DNA of 64,000 bases from Micromonospora noduli (GTDB lineage: Bacteria > Actinomycetota > Actinomycetes > Mycobacteriales > Micromonosporaceae), in assembly GCF_003264365.1 (NCBI RefSeq), contig NZ_PYAK01000013.1:1-64000 (forward strand), given 5' to 3'. Made by a program: the position numbers and the translations under genes. The notes beneath the pieces are model-generated. The model saw only the letters and a list, made by a program, of their open reading frames with translations. It was not told the origin of the DNA and made no database searches. Numbering within the stretch: the stretch's first letter is position 1; the number at the start of each line of letters is the position of its first letter. Shown piece by piece: positions 18,443-26,810 of this stretch.

Positions 18443-18501
18443 CCGTCGATGCTACGTCATGTGGTGCTACGGCATGCCTGTGGTGGCATCCCGCGCATTG
18501 C

Positions 18502-18530
18502 TTGACACTGAGTGCCACCGATAGCACAGT
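18502..18530 (+). promoter_or_regulatory. SDR promoter overlapped by TetR-type operator
   Basis: TTGACA (18502-18507) and CACAGT (18525-18530) are 17 bases apart; the ATG follows 7 bases later. The palindrome TGACACT-G-AGTGCCA (18503-18517, one mismatch between arms) covers the -35 box, a usual TetR repressor arrangement. Confidence 0.65.
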
Positions 18531-18537
18531 GGGTCGC

Positions 18538-19476
18538 ATGACTGTCAATGGCTGGTCCACTGAACAGATCCCCGACATGAGCGGCCGTACCTTCGTCGTC
18601 ACCGGTGCCACGGCGGGCCTCGGCCTGGTCACCACCCGGGCGCTCGCCGCCCGCGGTGCGCGCGTCGTGCTGGCCGTCCGCGACGAGGAGAGGGGCCGCC
18701 GGGTGGCGGCCGACATCGCCACGACCCGACCCGGCGTCGACCTGCAAGTCCGGCGGATCGACCTCGCCGACCTCGACTCGGTACGGAAGTTCGCCGACGG
18801 GATGCACGCCGACCATTCCCGGGTGGACGTGCTGATCAACAACGCCGGAGTGATGGCTCTGCCCCGCACCCTCAGCCCGCAGGGGCACGAGGTGCAGTTC
18901 GCCACGAACCACCTCGGGCACTTCGCTCTCACCGGGCTCCTGCTCGACCTCCTGCTGGCCGGCCGGGATCCACGGGTGGTCACTGTCACCTCGGTCAACC
19001 ACCGGCAGGCGAAGGTGCGCTTCGCCGACCCGACCGGCGAGCGCGGCTACTCCCCGATGGGCTTCTACAACACGTCCAAGCTGGCCAACGCCATCTTCGG
19101 CTACGAGCTGCACCGGCGGCTCAGCGCCGTGGCCAGCCCGCTGGGCAGCTTCCTCGCCCACCCCGGCTACACAGCGACGAACTTGCAGAGCGGCGCCACC
19201 ACGCCGATCTGGCGGCTGCTGCTGGGCCGGATCGGCAACCCACTCCTGGCCCAGCCGGTCGACCGCGGCGTCTGGCCGCAGCTGTACGCCGCCACCGACC
19301 CCGGGGCGCAACCCGGCCAACTCGTCGCCCCCGGCGGGCCGGGCGAGCTACGCGGCCACCCCGCGCCGGCGAAGCTCTCCACCGCCGCGACCGACCCCGA
19401 GCACGGCCGCCGTCTGTGGGAACTGTCCGAACAGGCCACCGACGTACGGTTCGGCGCGCTGCGGCCGGCGAGCTGA
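18538..19476 (+). CDS. Short-chain dehydrogenase/reductase
   Basis: 312 residues. Rossmann glycine motif TGATAGLGL (~20-28), NNAGV (~101), catalytic Ser in VTVTSVNH and YxxxK as YNTSKLAN (~179). Belongs to the retinol dehydrogenase/protochlorophyllide-like branch with a C-terminal extension. Start ATG 18538 fits the promoter; the upstream in-frame codon lies inside the -35 box. Followed 75 bp later by a DoxX-like gene, probably one transcript. Substrate unknown. Confidence 0.92.
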   Translation: MTVNGWSTEQIPDMSGRTFVVTGATAGLGLVTTRALAARGARVVLAVRDEERGRRVAADIATTRPGVDLQVRRIDLADLDSVRKFADGMHADHSRVDVLINNAGVMALPRTLSPQGHEVQFATNHLGHFALTGLLLDLLLAGRDPRVVTVTSVNHRQAKVRFADPTGERGYSPMGFYNTSKLANAIFGYELHRRLSAVASPLGSFLAHPGYTATNLQSGATTPIWRLLLGRIGNPLLAQPVDRGVWPQLYAATDPGAQPGQLVAPGGPGELRGHPAPAKLSTAATDPEHGRRLWELSEQATDVRFGALRPAS

Positions 19477-19550
19477 TCGCGGAGGCCGGGAGCCGTCACG
19501 TTCCACCGCGCTAGATCGTCCTGGGGACGAGCAACCACAACGGAGGAACC

Positions 19551-19901
19551 ATGTTCGCTGCCTATGTCACGGTCACCGTTCTGGCGTCGGTCTTCACCGG
19601 CTTCGCCGCCGTCACCTACCTGATCGGCCACGACTACCCGAAGGCGCAGGCGGACATGAAGCGCGTGCCGCGCTCGTGGGTACCGCGGTTGGGCGTGGCG
19701 CTGGCGGCAGGCTCGTTGGGGCTGCTGGCCGGCTTCGCCGTACCGCTGCTGGGCACTCTCGCCGCCGCTGGGCTGGTGCTGTACTTCATCGGCGCGCTGA
19801 TCGCGCACCTGCGCGTCGGCTCCCGTCAGCTGGTGGGCCCGGCCGTATTCTTCGTCACCGTGGTGGCCGCGCTGACCCTGAACGTGCTCTACCGCTGGTG
19901 A
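19551..19901 (+). CDS. DoxX-like small membrane protein
   Basis: 116 residues with four predicted membrane segments: LASVFTGFAAVTYLIGH with the conserved region after TM1 (MKRVPRSWVPRLGVAL), then GSLGLLAGFAVPLLG and a final LTLNVLYRW. Typical of DoxX/DUF417-like proteins seen beside oxidoreductases. Likely co-transcribed with the SDR. Role unknown. Ends 9 bp from the convergent ABC ATPase gene. Confidence 0.85.
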   Translation: MFAAYVTVTVLASVFTGFAAVTYLIGHDYPKAQADMKRVPRSWVPRLGVALAAGSLGLLAGFAVPLLGTLAAAGLVLYFIGALIAHLRVGSRQLVGPAVFFVTVVAALTLNVLYRW

Positions 19902-19909
19902 ACCGTCAG

Positions 19910-20617
19910 CTATGACGTGAGGCGCCCGTCCCGCATCTGGACGGTTCGGTCGCAGCGCGCGGCGATGGCTGTGTCGTGGGTGGCCATGATGACCGTCGTG
20001 CCCTGCTCGTCGCGCAGCCGCAGCAACAGGTCGACGATGGCGGTGCCGGTCTGACTGTCGAGATTGCCGGTGGGTTCGTCGGCGAGCAACAGGGCAGGTC
20101 GGTTGATCAGCGCACGGGCGATGGCGACCCGTTGCTGCTGCCCGCCGGAGAGCCGCGACGGCAGGGCGGCGGCCCGGTCGGCGAGCCCCACCGTCGCCAG
20201 CAGTTCGTGTGCCCGAGCGACCTTGTCGAAATCGGTGCGGAACGGGATCAGCGGTGCCATGACGTTGTCCAGGGCGGTGAGCGTGGGCAGCAGGTGGAAC
20301 CGTTGGAACACGAAGCCGACCCGCCGCCGGTAGGCCGCCAACCCCCGGCCGGACAGGCCGGTCACCTCCTGACCGCCGACCTCGATGCTGCCACCGTCAC
20401 TCCGTTCGATGGCGCCGATCAGGTGCAGGAGCGTCGACTTGCCCGAGCCGCTCGGCCCGGACATCGCGATAGCGGTCCCGGCGGCGATCGCGAGGCTGAC
20501 GTCGTTCACCGCCACCAGCGGTGCACCGTCGGGCAGCGGGAATGACTTCCGTACCCGGGTGAGACACACAAGCGGCATGGTGACCGTGCTCGACGCCGCA
20601 GCTGACGTCCGTTCCAT
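19910..20617 (-). CDS. ABC transporter ATP-binding protein (LolD/MacB type)
   Basis: 235 residues. Walker [11 protein letters not shown]-loop [18 protein letters not shown], signature [15 protein letters not shown], Walker [13 protein letters not shown] and H-loop MATHD are all present. The FVFQ/DNV wording marks the MacB/LolD subclass that works with FtsX-type permeases. ATG 20617 has AGGAG 8 bases upstream; it starts 20 bp after the permease stop. Partner of the permease upstream. Confidence 0.95.
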   Translation of the reverse strand: MERTSAAASSTVTMPLVCLTRVRKSFPLPDGAPLVAVNDVSLAIAAGTAIAMSGPSGSGKSTLLHLIGAIERSDGGSIEVGGQEVTGLSGRGLAAYRRRVGFVFQRFHLLPTLTALDNVMAPLIPFRTDFDKVARAHELLATVGLADRAAALPSRLSGGQQQRVAIARALINRPALLLADEPTGNLDSQTGTAIVDLLLRLRDEQGTTVIMATHDTAIAARCDRTVQMRDGRLTS

Positions 20618-20637
20618 CGGACCTACTCCTTTGCCGC

Positions 20638-23511
20638 TCACCCCTCGGCGAGCAGGTGGGCGGTGGGCAGTCGGCGGAGCACGGCGATCGGCACCACCAC
20701 CGACAGAGCGGAGACGGCGACGCCGAACACCAGGGCGGCTCCGGAACACCAGAGGATTGGAACGGTGACGCCCCCGGTGAAGGCCGCCGCCGCGCCAAGG
20801 CCGGCAGCGGCACCGAGCGTGCCGCCGATGGCACCCATGCCGATGGCCTCGATGATGACCAGCCGGTTCAGCATGGCGTCGGTCCAGCCGACGGCACCGA
20901 ACAGGGCGAACTCGGCCGCGCGTTCGGAGATGTTGAGATAGAGCACGTCAGCGACCGAGACGATGCCCAGCATGATCGTGACCGCCACCGCGATGTGATC
21001 GACGGTGCGGGCCTGGAGGGTGATGGCGTCACCGAGCAGGGTGCCGGTGATCGCCCCACGGAACGCGAACGTGATGGCCAACAACATGGTCAGCGCGGCC
21101 ACCCCGATCATCAGACTCAGCGCGCCGAGCGCGGTCCGACCGGGTGTGCGGGCAAGGTTGGCCAGGGCGAGGGTGACCAGCCGGCGCGGCGCCTGCCGGC
21201 GGAGGGCGAAACCCGGGACGGCGGGGCGGATGATCTCGCCGGGGTCCGGCCGGGCGGCCCGCCAGGCCGGCCAGCCGCCGGCGAGCAGGGCAAGGGCCAT
21301 CGCTGCGGGTACGGCGAGCAGGGTGTGGATCCAGGCGATGTTGAGCCCGAGACCAAACGCGATCCCGAGCGCCAGCCCGGTGCCCGCGATGCCCGCGGCG
21401 AAACCGATGCCGACGATCTCGATGAACATCAACTGGAGGAGGTGCCGTCGGCCCCATCCGAGGCAGGTGAGGATGCCGAACTCGGTGCGTCTGGCGCGGA
21501 TGGCGGCGGTGTTTGCGTTGAGCACCGCCAGCGCGCACACCGCGAGCACCAGGACGGACAGCAGCACGCTCTTGCGGTCGGCCGCGCGGACGAGCACGGA
21601 CGCGACGCCCTTCTGTACCCAGGGCTCGGCCACGGCAAGGTCGGGCCGGCCGTAGTTGCCCGCCGGGTAGTGCACAGTCACTGCGGTGGGTGACGACCCC
21701 AGGGTGATGTCGACCTGCAGGCCGGTGCGTTGCGCGATCTCCTCGGCGATCAGCCGGACCCGCTCGCGGGAGACCGGGTCGATGCCGACGTCTCCGGCCA
21801 GCCGGACTCGCACCACGCTGATCGGTGAGGTGGTGTTGAGCTGGTACTCCGGGTAGCTGGGCTCGGTGCTGTACGCGCCGGGGTCGAAGATGGCTGGCAG
21901 GGCCGCCATGGTGGTGAGCATCAGCGGTGGTTGGCTGAGCAGGCCGGTGACGTTCGAGTTCGGGGCCAGCCGTCGGCCGCCCAGCGCCTGCCGTGACGCT
22001 TCGTCGGCGCCCTCGGCGCCCGGGTTGAAGTACGTGTCCATAGGCACGGCCGACAGCGCGCTGCCCAGCGAAACCTTGGCGGGGTCGAAGGTGCCCACCG
22101 CGCCCAGCGCGGCATCGGGCATGCTCACGTCCCCCGGCTGCTCCTCGTAACCGTGCGCCAGGTTCCGATGGACGGCCACCTCGCTGCGCACGCTGGTGTC
22201 GGCGAACTCCATCGGCACGTGCCGGGACGACCCGCCGTCGTCGGCGCCCTGACCCCAGATCTTCAGGTCGTACGGATCTGGCTGGGCCCGCAGACCGTTT
22301 CCGGCCCGTACCCTCTTCGGCGGTCCGACGGTCCAGAACTGGTCGAGCCACCTGGTGTTCGACGTTGCCAGGTCGTACTCGACGCCGAGGTCGTCGGGAC
22401 GGAGCATCCGGTCGAGCAGGTTCTGGTACGGCTCTTCAAACGACATCGCCCGTTGGGCGACCGGCGTGCCGGACTCGTTGACCAGAGCGGCGCGGAGCCG
22501 CTGGTCGTCGGCGGATCTCCGGACCAGCTCGGGCGCGTCGGAGTTCAGGCGCTGCACTGTGACGTTGAGCGTCCTGTCGACCTGGGGTCGGTCCGCGACG
22601 AGGATCGGGAGCACCGAGTAGGGGTACGGCATTCCGTCCAGCCGCCGTGAGGTCGGCGCTTCCGCCGAGGTGAAGTATCGGCCTGAGGTGACGGCCTGGT
22701 CCAGCCCCGCCAGCGCGGCCTCCGACTCCGGGTCGACCGCGGCCATCAGGAACGGCACCGTCCACGCCAACGTGACTGTCGGCCGCATCGCCTTTCCCTC
22801 GCGATCCGTCGAACCCATGCCACCGACGCACGTCAACGACGATCGGGCTCGAAGGTCGGTCGGTGCGAGCCACTCCTCGGCGGTGATGGCCGGAGCTGCT
22901 GGGCAGATCTTCACCCGCTGGCCGTCGGCGTCGACCTCCTCCGGCGGTGGCAGGCCCCCGCCGCTCTTCAGTTCGCTGTTCGGCACCACGTCCAACCGAT
23001 TGCGCGTCGCGTACAGAAACGCTGGCCCGTCCGGGATCTGGCTCAGCCCCGCGTCCGTCGCCCAGGTCGGCTGGACCCGCAACACCTGACGCTCGGCGGT
23101 CGGGTCAAGGTGATCCGACAGGTCGACAGTCACGGGCACCGTGCGCATCACGTACCCGACCATCGCGACAGGTGCCGCCACCGACACCCCGCGCACCGCC
23201 TGGATCTCGTGCCACTGATCGTGGGTGATGCCGCCACGCATGCCGGCCAACTGGCCCGACTGGACCAGATTGCGCTCCTGCTCCAGCGGCAGCACCGCGT
23301 CCTTGGGGCGTACCAGCAGGTCGTAGACCGGGCGGTAGTTGGCGCTGACCGTGCCCACCGCATCCAGTCGGGAGGTCACAGCGGCCCCGGTGAGCACTGT
23401 GAACCCGGCTACCGCGACGGCGATCATCGAGAGCAGGGCCAGCGACCGGCGCAGCCGTACGCGCCACTGCGACGCGGCTATCCCCAGCATCGACGCCCCG
23501 CCCCGCATCAT
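20638..23511 (-). CDS. FtsX-like ABC permease
   Basis: 957 residues. N-terminal membrane segment (LALLSMIAVAVAGFTVLTG), then ~600 residues outside, then a cluster of segments from ~645 (SVLVLAVCALAVLNANTAAI, ...LMFIEIVGIGFAAGIAGTG) and a second FtsX core near the end (TMLLAITFAFRGAITG, IMLGIVSVADVLYLNISERA, EFALFGAVGW). It has the MacB-like layout with a large extracytoplasmic domain between. ATG 23511 with AGGAGG 4 bases upstream; the next ATG at 23508 gives a better 7-base spacing. Cargo unknown; lipoprotein handling or peptide export is possible. Confidence 0.92.
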   Translation of the reverse strand: MMRGGASMLGIAASQWRVRLRRSLALLSMIAVAVAGFTVLTGAAVTSRLDAVGTVSANYRPVYDLLVRPKDAVLPLEQERNLVQSGQLAGMRGGITHDQWHEIQAVRGVSVAAPVAMVGYVMRTVPVTVDLSDHLDPTAERQVLRVQPTWATDAGLSQIPDGPAFLYATRNRLDVVPNSELKSGGGLPPPEEVDADGQRVKICPAAPAITAEEWLAPTDLRARSSLTCVGGMGSTDREGKAMRPTVTLAWTVPFLMAAVDPESEAALAGLDQAVTSGRYFTSAEAPTSRRLDGMPYPYSVLPILVADRPQVDRTLNVTVQRLNSDAPELVRRSADDQRLRAALVNESGTPVAQRAMSFEEPYQNLLDRMLRPDDLGVEYDLATSNTRWLDQFWTVGPPKRVRAGNGLRAQPDPYDLKIWGQGADDGGSSRHVPMEFADTSVRSEVAVHRNLAHGYEEQPGDVSMPDAALGAVGTFDPAKVSLGSALSAVPMDTYFNPGAEGADEASRQALGGRRLAPNSNVTGLLSQPPLMLTTMAALPAIFDPGAYSTEPSYPEYQLNTTSPISVVRVRLAGDVGIDPVSRERVRLIAEEIAQRTGLQVDITLGSSPTAVTVHYPAGNYGRPDLAVAEPWVQKGVASVLVRAADRKSVLLSVLVLAVCALAVLNANTAAIRARRTEFGILTCLGWGRRHLLQLMFIEIVGIGFAAGIAGTGLALGIAFGLGLNIAWIHTLLAVPAAMALALLAGGWPAWRAARPDPGEIIRPAVPGFALRRQAPRRLVTLALANLARTPGRTALGALSLMIGVAALTMLLAITFAFRGAITGTLLGDAITLQARTVDHIAVAVTIMLGIVSVADVLYLNISERAAEFALFGAVGWTDAMLNRLVIIEAIGMGAIGGTLGAAAGLGAAAAFTGGVTVPILWCSGAALVFGVAVSALSVVVPIAVLRRLPTAHLLAEG

Positions 23512-23588
23512 TGGTCCTCCTGTGGGAAATCATACGACCTTTCTCCCTCTCCGCCTGTCCGACGGTTTGTCGACGGAGGGAGCAGGTA

Positions 23589-23617
23589 TTGCCCAGTCAT
23601 TGGCGTACATCTATAGT
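23589..23617 (+). promoter_or_regulatory. Promoter of the GH3 gene
   Basis: TTGCCC (23589-23594), 17-base spacer, TATAGT (23612-23617). An unusually good sigma-70-like match for this genome, about 156 bp before the start codon. Confidence 0.65.
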
Positions 23618-23660
23618 TGCGCGGATCACAACAATCATGGCCGTGGTGACGCGGCCGGGT

Positions 23661-23678
23661 CGTCGAAGCGCTTCGACG
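23661..23678. promoter_or_regulatory. 18-bp perfect palindrome, LacI-type operator
   Basis: CGTCGAAGCGCTTCGACG is a perfect palindrome with the central GCGC-type core of LacI-family operators. It lies 37 bp downstream of the expected transcription start of the GH3 gene. No LacI gene is in the window. Confidence 0.65.
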
Positions 23679-23773
23679 ATTCGTCGTTCAGGCCCGTCAG
23701 CCGGGTGTCGAGCCTGGTCACGCCGGTCTCGGCGCCCCGCTGGGCGTCTGTCGTACGACATGAGGAGAACCGC

Positions 23774-26758
23774 ATGCGGAACTGGCGCCTTCGGCGCGGA
23801 ATCACCGCGCTCGCGCTTGCCCTGCTAGCCCTACCGGCCGTTCCCGGCACCGCGCTCGCCGAACCCACCTACCCGTTCCGAGATCCCCGCCTGCCCGTGA
23901 ACGTCCGGGTCGACGACCTGCTCGGCCGGCTCACCCAGGACGAGAAGATCTCCTGGCTGCACCAGTACCAGCCGGCCATTCCCCGGCTGGGCATCGGCCT
24001 GTTCAAGACCGGCACCGAGGCGCTGCACGGGGTGGCCTGGTCCACCGACATCGACAACAACGGCGCGGTGGTCAAGGCTCGCGGCACCGTCTTCCCACAG
24101 CCGGTGGGCATGGCGAGCACCTGGAACACCGACCTGATCCGGCAGGTCGGATCGGCCGTCGGCGACGAGGCGCGCGGCTACCACGCGCAGAACCCCCGGG
24201 TCTGGGGGCTCAACCTCTGGGCGCCGGTGGTCAACCTGCTGCGCGATCCCCGGTGGGGCCGCAACGAGGAGGGCTACTCCGAGGACCCGCTGCTCACCGC
24301 CGAGATCTCCACCGCGTACGGGTCGGGGATGACCGGCGGTGACCCCAACCACCTGAAGAGCGCGCCGACCCTCAAGCACTACCTGGCCTACAACAACGAG
24401 GTCCGACGCGATGTGACCTCCTCGAACGTGCCGCCTCGGGTGCTCAACGAGTACGACCGCGCCGCCTTCAAACCGGCCATCGCCGCCGACGCGGCGACCG
24501 GGATGATGGCCGCGTACAACCTCGTCAACGGCCGTCCGGCCACAGTGGACCCGGACCTGGCCACCGTGGTACGCGACTGGACCGACCAGCCGCTGATGAA
24601 CGTCACGGACGCCTGGGCGCCGAACAACCTCGTCGCCTCGCAGGGGTACTACGCCACCCAGGCCGAGGGCAACGCCGCGATCATCAAGGCCGGCCTCAAC
24701 AGCTTCATCACCGACGACACCAACGCGCAGCCCACCATCACCGCCATCAAGCAGGCCCTCGCGACCGGCCTGCTCACCGAGGCAGACATCGACGCCCGGA
24801 TCCGCGAGATCCTGAACGTCCGGTTCCGGTTGGGTGAGTTCGACCCGGGCGGCGGCCGGTACGGCGGCATCACCCCGGACGTCATCAACAGCCCCGAACA
24901 CCAGCGACTGGCCCGGCAGGCCGCCGGCGAGGCGATGGTGCTGCTGAAGAACGAGCGGCAGGCGCTACCGCTGGACCCGGCCCGGACCCGCAAGGTGGCG
25001 GTGCTCGGCCCGCTGGCCGACACCCTCTACTCGGACTGGTACGGCGGCGACCTGCCGTACCAGGTGACGGCGCTCGACGGCATCCGCGAACGGCTGGGCA
25101 GCTCGGCCAGTGTGAGCGGGCTCGACGGGGCGGACCGGATCGCGCTGAAGGACGTGTCGACCGGCCGGTACGTCTCGGCCACCGGCACCACCGACGCCGA
25201 CCGCGTCCTCGGGACCGGCGCCACCCCGGCGCTCGTCGCCCAGTTCGACGTGGTCGACTGGGGGCAGGATGTGGTGACGCTGCGCAACGCCGCCAACGGC
25301 CGCTACCTCGGCTACAACTGGGGGCCGTTCCTCACCCGTGACGAGCAGCCGAACGGTTGGTACGTCCAGCAGCAGTTCAAGCTGGAGCCGCAGGCCGACG
25401 GAACGGTGGTGCTGCGCTACGTCGGCTACGAGACCAAGGAGAGCTGGTTCGGCGCCGACACGTACGTGACCATCGGTGACGACGGCGCCCTCAAGCTCGG
25501 CGCATCGACCCCGGCCGCCGCGACCCACTTCAGTCGCGAGGTGATCAGCAGCGGAATCGACCGGGCCGTGGCGGCAGCCAAGGCGGCCGACACCGCCGTG
25601 CTTGTGGTCGGCAGCAACCCGTTCATCAACGGCCGCGAGGCGCACGACCGGACCTCAACGGCGCTGAGCGCCGGCCAGGAGGCGCTGGTCAAGGCCGTGG
25701 CGAGGGCCAACCCGCGGACCGTGCTCGTGCTCCAGACCAGCTACCCGGTCACCATCCGATGGGAGCAGGAGCACGTACCGGCAATCGTCTGGACCACCCA
25801 CGCGGGCGCGGAGACCGGTCACGCCGTCGCCGACGTCCTCTTCGGCGACCGCAACCCGTCCGGCCGGCTCACCCAGACCTGGTACCGCTCGGACTCGCAA
25901 CTACCGCCGGACCTGCTGGAGTACGACATCATCTCGTCCGGGCAGACCTACCTGTACAGCCGCGCGAAGCCGCTCTACCCGTTCGGCCACGGGCTGTCGT
26001 ACACCCGCTTCCGGTACGGCCAGCTGCGGGCCGGTGCGCAGTCGGTCGCGGCCGACGGCACCATCACGGCCAGTGTGGACGTGACAAACGTCGGCAGTCG
26101 GGCCGGGACCGAGGTCGTTCAGCTCTACACCCACCAGCGCACCTCGCGGGACACCACCCCGATCCGCCAGCTCAAGGCGTTCCAGCAGGTGAAACTCGCG
26201 CCCGGGCAGACCCGTACGGTGACCTTGCGTCTGCCCGCCGCCGACCTGGCGCACTGGGACGTCACCCGCAGCAGGTGGGTGGTCGAGTCGTCCGTCCACG
26301 ACCTGATGGTCGGGGCGTCCGTCGAGGACATCCGGGCCCGCGCCGCGGTCCGGGTCCGGGGTGAGACCATCCCGGCCCGCGACCTGTCCCGGACCACCAG
26401 GGCCGAGACCTTCGACAGGTACGCGGGCGTCCGGCTCGTCGACGAGACGAAACCCAGCGGTACGGCGGTCGGTGCCACAGCCGCCGGTCAGTGGATCTCC
26501 TTCGACGGTTCCGCGCTGCGAGCCGACGCGCGCACCTTCACCGCGAAGGTCGCCAAGGCCGGTGCGGGCGTCGGCACGATCCAGATCCGGATGGGGTCGC
26601 CCACCGGCCGGCTGCTCGGCACGGCCACCGTGCCCAGCACCGGCGACAACTACCGGTACGTCAGCATCAGCACCGAGTTGGCCCGGGCCGTCGGCAACCA
26701 CGACGTGTACCTGGTGTTCGACTCCCCGCTGCGGCTGGCGGAATTCTCCATCAGGTGA
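23774..26758 (+). CDS. Secreted multidomain GH3 glycosidase (beta-xylosidase/glucosidase type)
   Basis: 994 residues. Sec signal peptide (1-29, ending GTALA). GH3 N-domain ~35-365 with HGVAWS, GRNEEGYSEDP and the nucleophile Asp near 279 in MNVTDAW. GH3 C-domain ~390-730, interrupted at ~444-585 by a fascin/beta-trefoil-like insert (VSTGRYVSATG..., AANGRYLGYNW, ...YVTIGDDGALKLGAS) where other GH3 enzymes carry PA14. FnIII-like domain ~760-845 and a C-terminal CBM6-like domain ~876-994. Cuts terminal beta-linked sugars outside the cell; exact sugar unknown. ATG 23774 follows GAGGAGA. Ends with a shared terminator. Confidence 0.92.
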   Translation: MRNWRLRRGITALALALLALPAVPGTALAEPTYPFRDPRLPVNVRVDDLLGRLTQDEKISWLHQYQPAIPRLGIGLFKTGTEALHGVAWSTDIDNNGAVVKARGTVFPQPVGMASTWNTDLIRQVGSAVGDEARGYHAQNPRVWGLNLWAPVVNLLRDPRWGRNEEGYSEDPLLTAEISTAYGSGMTGGDPNHLKSAPTLKHYLAYNNEVRRDVTSSNVPPRVLNEYDRAAFKPAIAADAATGMMAAYNLVNGRPATVDPDLATVVRDWTDQPLMNVTDAWAPNNLVASQGYYATQAEGNAAIIKAGLNSFITDDTNAQPTITAIKQALATGLLTEADIDARIREILNVRFRLGEFDPGGGRYGGITPDVINSPEHQRLARQAAGEAMVLLKNERQALPLDPARTRKVAVLGPLADTLYSDWYGGDLPYQVTALDGIRERLGSSASVSGLDGADRIALKDVSTGRYVSATGTTDADRVLGTGATPALVAQFDVVDWGQDVVTLRNAANGRYLGYNWGPFLTRDEQPNGWYVQQQFKLEPQADGTVVLRYVGYETKESWFGADTYVTIGDDGALKLGASTPAAATHFSREVISSGIDRAVAAAKAADTAVLVVGSNPFINGREAHDRTSTALSAGQEALVKAVARANPRTVLVLQTSYPVTIRWEQEHVPAIVWTTHAGAETGHAVADVLFGDRNPSGRLTQTWYRSDSQLPPDLLEYDIISSGQTYLYSRAKPLYPFGHGLSYTRFRYGQLRAGAQSVAADGTITASVDVTNVGSRAGTEVVQLYTHQRTSRDTTPIRQLKAFQQVKLAPGQTRTVTLRLPAADLAHWDVTRSRWVVESSVHDLMVGASVEDIRARAAVRVRGETIPARDLSRTTRAETFDRYAGVRLVDETKPSGTAVGATAAGQWISFDGSALRADARTFTAKVAKAGAGVGTIQIRMGSPTGRLLGTATVPSTGDNYRYVSISTELARAVGNHDVYLVFDSPLRLAEFSIR

Positions 26759-26763
26759 CCGGC

Positions 26764-26800
26764 GCCCGGGGCCGGGTCGATCGTCGACCCGGCCCCGGGC
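26764..26800. terminator. Bidirectional terminator between GH3 and CotH genes
   Basis: Perfect 17-bp stem (26764-26780 with 26784-26800) and a 3-base TCG loop between two convergent stop codons. Confidence 0.85.
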
Positions 26801-26810
26801 CTTCGGCTGG

